5,170 nucleotides of DNA from an uncultured beta proteobacterium (GCA_903845455.1 CAIMXN010000240.1:1-5170), one strand, 5' to 3'; shown: positions 1 through 4,525, numbered from the stretch's first letter. Translations and numbers: made by a program. Notes: generated from the sequence alone by a model not told the origin.

Positions 1-37
1 ACTCTGATCGGAGGTTCGAATCCTCTCGTCTCCGCCA
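1..37 (+). tRNA. tRNA 3' end (partial, identity not determined)
   Basis: Only the 3' part is in the window. The T arm is visible: stem GGAGG, loop TTCGAAT, stem CCTCT. It is followed by the acceptor 3' strand CGTCTCC, discriminator G and an encoded CCA at 35-37. The missing 5' acceptor strand should read GGAGACG. Discriminator G with a GGAG-type acceptor fits tRNA-Ser, but tRNA-Asp and others also carry G73. The anticodon lies outside the window, so identity is left open. The gene is the integration target of the element that follows, and insertion preserved the full 3' end. Confidence 0.9.
22..37 (+). repeat. attL: 16-bp direct repeat in the tRNA 3' end
   Basis: CCTCTCGTCTCCGCCA covers the T-stem 3' strand, acceptor 3' strand and CCA. 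The identical 16 bases recur at 4440-4455. The flanking bases differ on both sides, so 16 bp is the full identity block. This is the usual core of a tyrosine-integrase tRNA attachment site. Confidence 0.9.
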
Positions 38-53
38 ATGGGCTATATAAAAC

Positions 54-77
54 AAGGACTTACGAGTCCTTTTTTAT
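54..77 (+). terminator. Rho-independent terminator after the tRNA
   Basis: AAGGACT (54-60), loop TACG, AGTCCTT (65-71), then a T-rich run to 75. It lies 16 bp after the tRNA CCA and inside the element, so the element supplies a terminator for the tRNA transcript. This would also insulate the cargo from tRNA transcription. The original tRNA terminator is probably the one at 4498-4525. Confidence 0.8.
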
Positions 78-80
78 TTA

Positions 81-100
81 TGTACCTTATCGTGTACCTT
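81..100. repeat. Left TGTACCTT repeat pair, putative integrase arm sites
   Basis: TGTACCTT occurs at 81-88 and 93-100, with starts 12 bp apart. A matching pair, TGTACCTT and TGTACCTA, lies at 4302-4309 and 4313-4320 near the other end. Short direct repeats just inside the att core, next to an integrase with an arm-binding domain, are the expected form of arm-type binding sites. The role is inferred. Confidence 0.6.
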
Positions 101-129
101 AAAAAAACAGTTTTCAATCACTGCACAAA

Positions 130-151
130 GTTCTTAAAAATAGTTAAGAAC
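130..151. promoter_or_regulatory. 8-bp inverted repeat upstream of the nuclease-helicase
   Basis: GTTCTTAA (130-137) and TTAAGAAC (144-151) are perfect inverse complements around a 6-base spacer. No T run follows, so it is not a terminator. Its position about 90 bp before the nuclease-helicase start fits a repressor operator, possibly for the XRE protein at 2657-2965. A smaller palindrome, TTGAATTCAA, lies at 163-172. No convincing -35/-10 pair was found here. Confidence 0.4.
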
Positions 152-201
152 AAAATCTTTATTTGAATTCAACCGCAATTAGTGTAGTTCGAGGGGGTGA
201 A

Positions 202-234
202 ATGCATAAAATGAAGAGTGGCTATAAACATTAA
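202..234 (+). CDS. Possible 10-residue leader peptide before the nuclease-helicase
   Basis: ATG at 202 opens a 10-codon frame reading MHKMKSGYKH, ending in TAA at 232-234. It is preceded by GAGGGGG (191-197) four bases before the ATG, the best Shine-Dalgarno-like sequence in this leader. The nuclease-helicase start at 240 follows the stop by five bases in another frame and has only a weak AAAG upstream. The layout would allow translational coupling, with ribosomes that finish the leader restarting at 240. No sequence family is recognised. A chance match is quite possible in so short a frame. Confidence 0.3.
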   Translation: MHKMKSGYKH

Positions 235-239
235 AGTGA

Positions 240-2231
240 ATGAACTTATCTAATAGATTTGCCTATAGGGCGAAAGTAAATCAATTTCTTGTTAGTCAAG
301 AAGATGAGATATTGGGCCAGTTAACCAATCAGCATAAATTCAGACAACTAGAGCAACAGCAAATTAACTCTTGGCGCCGCCAAATTAGAGAGTTAAAGCA
401 GACTTTGGCTGGATTTCCAGATGCAACCTTATTGCTTGAGTTTGAGATACCTAGAATTGGGAAACGTGTAGATGGAATTCTGATACTAAATGGTTCAATT
501 TTGGTTTTGGAATATAAGGTAGGCGCGAAAACTTATGATGCAACTTCAATAGATCAAGCATATGACTATGCCCTAGATCTAAAGAACTTTCATAAAGCCA
601 GCCATCATTTAACTATTGTTCCGGTTCTGATCGCTACAGACGCTCCAAGCAAAAGCCCTATTTTAGAAATTGGCGTTGATGGGATAGCAAGTCCTTTATT
701 GGCTAATTCTGACAATCTATTAACTGTTCTAAATCTTCTTTCTACTGCTCTTCCAAAAGTGGGGTTAGATGCAGAGGCGTGGATAAACTCTACCTATCAT
801 CCAACACCAACGATTGTAGAAGCCGCTCAGGCTTTGTATAAAGGCCATAAGGTAGAAGAAATATCTAGATCTGATGCTGGTGCAATAAATCTTACAAAGA
901 CATGTAGCCATGTATCAAGAGTGATTGATGACGCTAAAGTTAACAATAAAAAAGTAATTTGCCTAATTACGGGTACAGCTGGTGCAGGAAAAAGTTTAGC
1001 TGGATTGAATATAGCTACAGAACGGATGCGTTATTTAGAGAATGAACATGCTGTTTTCTTGTCCGGTAATGGGCCATTAGTAGCAGTACTGCGAGAGGCT
1101 TTGGTACAAGATCAATTGGCTGAGAATGAGTTTTTACCAAAAGAAGAAAGAATAAAAAGAAAGCCAGCTGAGCAAAAGGCGTCTGCGTTTATTCAAAATA
1201 TCCATCATTTCCGTGATGATAATTTAGCTTCGAATGAGGCACCGGTTGAAAAGGTGGTAATTTTTGACGAAGCACAAAGAGCATGGAATAAAGAACAGAC
1301 ATCTTCTTTTATGAAACGTAAGCGTGGACAAGATAACTTTTCTATGTCTGAACCTGACTTCCTATTATCCGTAATGAATCGCCACAAAGACTGGTGTGTA
1401 GTTGTGTGTTTGATCGGTGGAGGACAGGAGATTAATACTGGGGAAGCCGGTATTACAGAGTGGATTACAGCCCTAAAAGAAAACTATCAGGATTGGGAAA
1501 TACATTTTTCTGATGAAATCTTTAAATCGGACTACGCATTAAGTAGAGAGTGGCTGGAAGACCAGGGGCCACTCAAACTGCACATTGAGCCTGATCTTAA
1601 CCTTTCTGTTTCATTGCGTTCGTTTAGAGCCGAGAAACTATCCACATTTATAAGCGCAGTCATTTCAGGCGATGCAATTAGGGCAAGAGAAATTAAAGGG
1701 CATCTAACTAACTATCCAATTTATCTAACTCGTGATTTAGAGAAGGCAAAAGATCAATTGAGGCAGTGGGCTCGAGGAAGCGAGCGTATTGGATTGGTTG
1801 CTTCATCTAACGCAATTCGATTAAAGCCATCTGGCATCTTTGTTAAGGGCGAAATAGATCCAACGCTATGGTTTTTGAAAGGTAAATCTGATATCCGTTC
1901 TTCGCATTATTTAGAAGATGTTGCTACAGAATTCGATGTGCAGGGATTGGAGATTGATTGGGTTGGTGTATGTTGGGATGCGAACTTTAGAGTTGAAGAT
2001 GGCAAATGGATCACCTATAACTTCTCTGGTTCTAAATGGCAATCGGTGCACGATATCGAAAAGCAAAAGTACATCGCAAATTCCTATCGCGTCTTACTAA
2101 CTCGTGGGAGACAAGGGATTGTGATCTTTGTTCCAGAAGGCGATGATTCTGATCCAACTCGTCAAAAGACTTTTTATGATCAGACTTATGAGTTTTTAAA
2201 ACATTGTGGAATAAATAATATTCAGTGTTGA
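240..2231 (+). CDS. PD-(D/E)XK nuclease / SF1 helicase fusion (Schlafen-g3, DUF2075 type)
   Basis: This is the main cargo gene, 663 residues. The N-terminal part (about 1-190) looks like a RecB-like PD-(D/E)XK nuclease: E67/E69, D78 in KRVDG, E91-Y92-K93 and a QxxxY motif at Q106-Y110, all intact. The C-terminal part (about 235-640) is an SF1-type ATPase of the DUF2075 family, now called Schlafen group 3 helicase: Walker A GTAGAGKS (245-252), Walker B DEAQ (343-346), GGGQE (393-397), FDVQGLE (565-571) and a TRGR arginine motif (621-624). It should act on cytosolic nucleic acid, and relatives are common in defence islands. ATG 240 is used because a TGA codon directly precedes it; its own ribosome-binding site is weak. 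A terminator-like hairpin overlaps the stop. The domains are well supported; anti-phage function is inferred and the substrate is unknown. Confidence 0.9.
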   Translation: MNLSNRFAYRAKVNQFLVSQEDEILGQLTNQHKFRQLEQQQINSWRRQIRELKQTLAGFPDATLLLEFEIPRIGKRVDGILILNGSILVLEYKVGAKTYDATSIDQAYDYALDLKNFHKASHHLTIVPVLIATDAPSKSPILEIGVDGIASPLLANSDNLLTVLNLLSTALPKVGLDAEAWINSTYHPTPTIVEAAQALYKGHKVEEISRSDAGAINLTKTCSHVSRVIDDAKVNNKKVICLITGTAGAGKSLAGLNIATERMRYLENEHAVFLSGNGPLVAVLREALVQDQLAENEFLPKEERIKRKPAEQKASAFIQNIHHFRDDNLASNEAPVEKVVIFDEAQRAWNKEQTSSFMKRKRGQDNFSMSEPDFLLSVMNRHKDWCVVVCLIGGGQEINTGEAGITEWITALKENYQDWEIHFSDEIFKSDYALSREWLEDQGPLKLHIEPDLNLSVSLRSFRAEKLSTFISAVISGDAIRAREIKGHLTNYPIYLTRDLEKAKDQLRQWARGSERIGLVASSNAIRLKPSGIFVKGEIDPTLWFLKGKSDIRSSHYLEDVATEFDVQGLEIDWVGVCWDANFRVEDGKWITYNFSGSKWQSVHDIEKQKYIANSYRVLLTRGRQGIVIFVPEGDDSDPTRQKTFYDQTYEFLKHCGINNIQC

Positions 2232-2240
2232 ACACTTTTT
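2224..2240 (+). terminator. Weak terminator overlapping the nuclease-helicase stop codon
   Basis: AGTGT (2224-2228), loop TGA (the stop codon itself), ACACT (2232-2236), then a run of Ts to 2240. The stem is only 5 bp, so efficiency may be low. It lies between the converging nuclease-helicase and lipoprotein genes, where a terminator is expected. Confidence 0.4.
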
Positions 2241-2266
2241 AATCTCGTCGCATCATTAAGTTAAAT

Positions 2267-2587
2267 CTAACAAGCGCCACAATCAACCCTGCCACTTGCG
2301 AAACACTGGGATTGCTTCATATAGCAATTTGATCTTTGATTTCTCTCTCTTTTGTCGTCTATTGCGTCTCTGTCAGCTTTTTGTAAACATTGGGCGTAGG
2401 CATTGGTGCCGCGTTTAAATCCAAATTCATCACATTTGGCTTGCAACTGAGCCTTGTATTGTCTCTGTTGGGCTTGGCGTTCTTCTTGAGTGGTGCAAGC
2501 ACTGAGGATTATCAAGGTAAGGATTCCTAAAAAAAGAGTAGCAAACAAATGCTTAATTTTCTGGAAATCTAAAAAATTCTTATCCAT
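2267..2587 (-). CDS. Small cysteine-rich lipoprotein
   Basis: 106 residues. The N-terminus is a lipoprotein signal: lysines at 3, 10 and 12, a hydrophobic stretch at about 14-29, and lipobox LSAC with the lipidated cysteine at 31. Thr at mature position +2 predicts transport to the outer membrane. The mature part is charged and Gln-rich at first, then holds six more cysteines (52, 67, 88, 95, 103, 106). The block CDEFGFKRGTNAYAQC resembles small proteobacterial lipoproteins with a CxxxGFxxGTxxxAxC pattern, whose function I do not know. ATG 2587 is the start; no clear ribosome-binding site precedes it. It converges on the nuclease-helicase and diverges from the XRE gene. A surface role such as superinfection exclusion is possible but is speculation. 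Confidence 0.8.
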   Translation of the reverse strand: MDKNFLDFQKIKHLFATLFLGILTLIILSACTTQEERQAQQRQYKAQLQAKCDEFGFKRGTNAYAQCLQKADRDAIDDKRERNQRSNCYMKQSQCFASGRVDCGAC

Positions 2588-2619
2588 GATTATTTTTTGG
2601 GTGAATAAAGTAACTACTA

Positions 2620-2631
2620 GTTAAATTTAAC
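2620..2631. promoter_or_regulatory. GTTAAATTTAAC palindrome between divergent genes
   Basis: This perfect 12-bp palindrome lies between the divergent lipoprotein (start 2587) and XRE regulator (start 2657). A possible weak plus-strand -10, TTAAAT at 2621-2626, falls inside it, 18 bp after TTGGGT at 2597-2602. Binding here could control both genes, for example autoregulation by the XRE protein. A near copy, GTTAAATCTAAC, lies at 2260-2271 at the other end of the lipoprotein gene. Confidence 0.4.
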
Positions 2632-2656
2632 GTGGTTATTAGTCTCCAACCTTGCG

Positions 2657-2965
2657 ATGCTTTTGTCAATGGAAAAGCACCCCAAAATCAGTCCGGGAAG
2701 ACCCAAAGGCTCTACAACCTATGATTCAAAGCCGGCTATTGCTTTTGGTGTTGCAGTAAGGGCGCGAAGACTTGAAAGGGGTATATCTCAGGAGACTTTG
2801 AGTTCGATGGCATCTGTTGAGCGCTCTCATATGGGGAAGATTGAAAGGGGCGAGCACCTACCCAATTTAGTCCTAATATTGCGTCTTGCAGAAGCTCTTG
2901 AAATTAGTCCCGGTGAGTTAGTTGATGCCACCAAAGAGTTGATGGAAAATCCAAATAAACTCTAA
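2657..2965 (+). CDS. XRE-family HTH transcriptional regulator
   Basis: 102 residues with a single Cro/CI-type helix-turn-helix at about 27-86. The helices run from AFGVAVRARR through ISQETLSSMASVERSHMGKI to ILRLAEALEISPGELV, and the recognition region is around 55-67. The N-terminal GRPKGSTTYD (14-23) is an AT-hook-like extension typical of a subgroup common in proteobacterial genomic islands. It probably binds DNA as a dimer and controls itself or neighbouring cargo; the palindromes at 2620-2631 and 130-151 are candidate targets. ATG 2657 is used. ATG 2669 would give 98 residues, and neither has a recognisable ribosome-binding site, so the start is uncertain. The family is clear; the targets are inferred. 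Confidence 0.85.
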   Translation: MLLSMEKHPKISPGRPKGSTTYDSKPAIAFGVAVRARRLERGISQETLSSMASVERSHMGKIERGEHLPNLVLILRLAEALEISPGELVDATKELMENPNKL

Positions 2966-3126
2966 CTCCGTATTAGCTTTAGTTAAACTGTTTTGAATCA
3001 CCAACAAATAGTTAGCATTTCTAAGTTAGAGCATAAGTCGTTTAATGAAAGCCATCCAGACTGGGAGAGCTTCCATCGTTTAGCACAACATGGGCATAGC
3101 GGTTTCATTACCTTCTAGCTAAAAAA
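2966..3126. other. Intergenic stretch with a possible short gene remnant
   Basis: No convincing gene lies here. One plus-strand frame is open from after a TAA at 2984-2986 to TAG at 3116-3118. From a TTG at 2993 it would give 41 residues, including HPDWESFHRLAQHGHSGF. The composition looks protein-like, but there is no ATG and no Shine-Dalgarno sequence, so it may be the tail of a lost gene. AGTTAAACT at 2981-2989 is a small palindrome sharing AGTTAAA with the sites around the lipoprotein gene. Confidence 0.35.
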
Positions 3127-3172
3127 TACTAATTGAATTAGTAATTATTAACCCTTACTAATCCGATTAGTA
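3127..3172. repeat. Two copies of the 17-bp palindrome TACTAAT-N3-ATTAGTA
   Basis: Copy 1 (3127-3143) is TACTAAT-TGA-ATTAGTA and copy 2 (3156-3172) is TACTAAT-CCG-ATTAGTA. The arms are identical and only the three central bases differ; the starts are 29 bp apart. The sites lie between the ends of two converging units, and copy 2 contains the stop codon of the 124-residue gene. On the minus strand copy 1 is followed by six Ts, and on the plus strand copy 2 is followed by TTTATTT, so a weak bidirectional terminator is one reading. Two identical arm pairs also suit binding sites for a dimeric protein or replication protein. Confidence 0.7.
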
Positions 3173-3541
3173 TTTATTTAACTGCCTTTCCTTTTTAAGA
3201 TTCAGCAGTAACTCGTTAAATACCCCAAGGTTAGCGTTTGAATCAGGGCACTCAGTCTCCTTCGCAACCTCTAGTCGCCCAAGCTTGGGGACATGGAACT
3301 CCAATAGGCTATGGAGTAATAAAAAGGCTTTGGCTGGATTAGGCGGCACGACATACTCCTCGCGCTCATTCATAGGGTAATTAACCTTTTTTACCTTTAT
3401 ACCTTCAGCAACTGAAGTGAGCCATTCACTGAGCTTATCTATATTTTGATCTACAACATAGGCAATCACCTGACGGGTTTCTGAGGTTGCTCTATTAGGC
3501 GTTCCAGCCTTCCTTCCGCCCGTTTTATATCCTAATGGCAA
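3167..3541 (-). CDS. Small phage-type DNA-binding protein (GGRKxGTPN, terminase-small-subunit-like)
   Basis: 124 residues. The N-terminal KTGGRKAGTPNRATSE (7-21) is the basic, AT-hook-like opening found in many phage and mobile-element proteins, some annotated as small terminase subunits. A later block, PAKAFLLLHSLLEFHVPKL (69-87), matches the 'KAF...EYHIPKLARTE' pattern I associate with the same group. The C-terminus is charged and Lys-rich. The start is TTG 3541: a TAG lies in frame five codons upstream, no other start fits, and GGAGGT lies three bases before it. The start overlaps the end of the 39-residue gene by 10 bases, implying translational coupling. It is the last gene of the minus-strand operon. 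DNA binding is likely; a packaging role is inference. Confidence 0.7.
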   Translation of the reverse strand: MPLGYKTGGRKAGTPNRATSETRQVIAYVVDQNIDKLSEWLTSVAEGIKVKKVNYPMNEREEYVVPPNPAKAFLLLHSLLEFHVPKLGRLEVAKETECPDSNANLGVFNELLLNLKKERQLNKY

Positions 3542-3651
3542 GATACCTCCAATCTAGTAAGGTCTACTTTAGATAAAGCTCCGGACTGGGAACTCAATCC
3601 CAACTCACGTAAAACCACGGATAAGACCAACCAGTCAGTACCCATGCCCAT
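3532..3651 (-). CDS. 39-residue small protein between Rep and the terminase-like gene
   Basis: ATG 3651 opens a 39-codon frame ending in TAG at 3532-3534. Three features support it: AAGGGA lies six bases before the ATG, the start follows the Rep stop with only three bases between, and its end overlaps the TTG start of the next gene by 10 bases. Such tight spacing is typical of translated operons. The peptide begins MGMGTDWLVLSVVLREL and contains GLSSQSGALSKVDLTRLEV. It is helix-forming, with no membrane segment or cysteine motif apart from one Cys near the end. I do not recognise the family; a small DNA-binding or excisionase-like role is only a guess from its place. Confidence 0.55.
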   Translation of the reverse strand: MGMGTDWLVLSVVLRELGLSSQSGALSKVDLTRLEVSCH

Positions 3652-3654
3652 CTC

Positions 3655-3987
3655 TCATCCCTTGGCTCTTTCGAAGAAAACAATCTTTTCAAAATCACCC
3701 TTGCACATGTAGCGTAAGAACCTAGAGTCGTAGTAATTCTCAATATGAATTGCCTGAAATCGCCATTCCATTTGCTTAAATGCTAGTTTGATTAACTGAT
3801 GAAACTTGTATTTACTGAGATGCGCTGGCCGCTCTATAGCAATATGAAGGTGAGGGCGGTCTGATTTGTCACCAATTTCATGAGACACGACAATTCCCAG
3901 CTGTTTATGGCCGCCTAAGTATCTGCGCCCATAGACTTTCTTATTAAGGCGGTCATAAAACCAATGCGCAGTTGGACCAATCTTGCA
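3655..3987 (-). pseudogene. N-terminally truncated HUH rolling-circle Rep protein
   Basis: 110 codons are readable from after a TAA (3988-3990) to TGA (3655-3657). Counting from the TGC codon after that TAA, HLH at 46-48 within RPHLHIAIE matches HUH motif II. YMCK at 93-96 matches motif III, Y93 being the expected nicking tyrosine. The earlier FYDRLNKKVYGRR block also resembles small plasmid and phage Rep proteins of this kind, which would nick DNA to start rolling-circle replication. No ATG, GTG or TTG precedes this conserved part. The first usual start is GTG 3888, giving 77 residues that still hold both motifs but lose the first block. Motif I is missing. The reading frame is the same as that of the integrase remnant just upstream, separated by two stops, which suggests a deletion joined them. 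The C-terminus looks complete. Confidence 0.6.
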
Positions 3988-4005
3988 TTATGGCCCTTCG
4001 TTTTT

Positions 4006-4299
4006 CTAATCCATCGCTTCGCTGGTAATCTTTTTGTTCTGTATGGGGTCTACGCCCCTATCAATTTCCGCCTTTATTAGCCTTGCTTTATCTATAGCCA
4101 GAGCCAAGGTGACGGCGGGGTATCCACCTAACCCCATTTTTCTGCGAACGCCTCCGTAAGTAACCCTGAATACCCAGCTTCTTGTGCCTTCAGCGGTAAT
4201 CGATAATCCAAGTCCTGGTACCGTGCCAACGGCATGGAATCCTTCCTTATTAAGGCGCTTAACTTCTATCGCCGATAGTGGTTTTGCTAGTTTTGGCAA
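4006..4299 (-). CDS. Truncated tyrosine integrase (P4 type), arm-binding domain only
   Basis: 97 residues, against about 400 for the full family. The sequence is the N-terminal arm-type DNA-binding domain (DUF4102): LSAIEVKRL (9-17), VPGLGLSIT (28-36), TRSWVFRVTYGGVRRKMGLG and YPAVTLALAIDKAR, ending after the usual DPI segment with EAMD and a TAG. The core-binding and catalytic domains with the R-H-R-Y residues are absent, so it cannot recombine DNA. The start is TTG 4299: a TAG lies seven codons upstream in frame and AAAGG sits six bases before it. The gene begins 140 bp from attR and reads inward. It has a good promoter, and TGTACC repeats overlap its ribosome-binding site. It may still bind the arm sites and repress itself or compete with related integrases. 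Confidence 0.85.
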   Translation of the reverse strand: MPKLAKPLSAIEVKRLNKEGFHAVGTVPGLGLSITAEGTRSWVFRVTYGGVRRKMGLGGYPAVTLALAIDKARLIKAEIDRGVDPIQNKKITSEAMD

Positions 4300-4301
4300 T
4301 T

Positions 4302-4320
4302 TGTACCTTTCATGTACCTA
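4302..4320. repeat. Right TGTACC repeat pair overlapping the integrase leader
   Basis: TGTACCTT (4302-4309) and TGTACCTA (4313-4320), starts 11 bp apart, match the left pair at 81-100. On the minus strand the inner copy holds the AAGG ribosome-binding site of the integrase remnant. Binding here by the arm domain could block its own translation start or transcription. Arm-site identity is inferred from position and from the matching pair at the other end. Confidence 0.6.
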
Positions 4321-4326
4321 AAAATT

Positions 4327-4365
4327 ATCTAATTAGATGATATGGACTGATACAGTATTAGTCAA
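4327..4365 (-). promoter_or_regulatory. Integrase promoter with overlapping palindromic operator
   Basis: On the minus strand, TTGACT (4365-4360) is followed by a 17-base spacer and TATCAT (4342-4337), each 5 of 6 against consensus. Transcription would start near 4330, about 30 bases before TTG 4299. The perfect palindrome ATCTAATTAGAT (4327-4338) overlaps the -10 and start point, an ideal place for a repressor. Its CTAAT/ATTAG half-sites recall the palindromes at 3127-3172. A second TTGACT lies at 4374-4369. Confidence 0.6.
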
Positions 4366-4439
4366 TAAAGTCAATTAATATATGACTCATATGGCAATTA
4401 TTGATAGCTCTTGATACGGGATGAAATGTATAAATGGCA

Positions 4440-4455
4440 CCTCTCGTCTCCGCCA
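4440..4455 (+). repeat. attR: second copy of the 16-bp tRNA repeat
   Basis: The 16 bases are identical to 22-37. Upstream there is no tRNA: the preceding bases do not form a T arm, so this is a bare copy of the tRNA end marking the far junction. Host sequence resumes at 4456. Confidence 0.9.
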
Positions 4456-4497
4456 TAATATTTGGCACATCGAAAGATGGACCGCATTACCCAGATG

Positions 4498-4525
4498 AGC
4501 CCCGCCAACCGCGGGGCTTTTCTTT
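4498..4525 (+). terminator. Strong terminator, probably the tRNA's original one
   Basis: AGCCCCGC (4498-4505), loop CAACC, GCGGGGCT (4511-4518), then a T-rich run. The 8-bp stem is nearly all G/C. It lies 43 bp after attR. With the element removed it would follow the tRNA CCA at that distance, so it was probably the tRNA terminator before insertion. Confidence 0.85.

Larger units (their letters stand above)
22..4455. mobile_element. tRNA-integrated element of about 4.4 kb, probably immobile
   Basis: The element is bounded by a perfect 16-bp direct repeat of the tRNA 3' end, at 22-37 and 4440-4455. It contains a P4-type integrase N-terminus next to attR, a Rep fragment, a terminase-like small protein, an XRE regulator, a nuclease-helicase and a lipoprotein. 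TGTACC repeat pairs lie just inside both ends. The integrase lacks its catalytic domain and Rep lacks its N-terminus, so the element is probably a remnant, or moves only with help in trans. The content resembles a phage satellite or small replicating integrative element carrying defence cargo. The boundaries are seen in the sequence; the class is inferred. Confidence 0.85.

Noticed and set aside
1..37. tmRNA 3' end instead of tRNA
   Set aside because: The discriminator is G and the T-arm and acceptor sequence do not match the usual tmRNA end with ACCA; nothing of the tag region is visible.
1205..1387. 60-codon minus-strand frame
   Set aside because: It lies wholly inside the nuclease-helicase gene, opposite the Walker B region, and shows no family features.
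1918..2100. 60-codon plus-strand frame
   Set aside because: It overlaps the conserved helicase C-terminal motifs in another frame, and its translation looks random.
2032..2235. 67-codon minus-strand frame
   Set aside because: It is antisense to the end of the nuclease-helicase gene, including the TRGR motif, and has no recognisable features.
3127..3172. CRISPR array
   Set aside because: Only two 17-bp units with a 12-base gap; spacer and repeat lengths do not fit, and no cas genes are present.
4435..4468. TGGCAC on both sides of attR (4435-4440 and 4463-4468)
   Set aside because: A 6-base match is likely chance, and there is no matching pair at attL.
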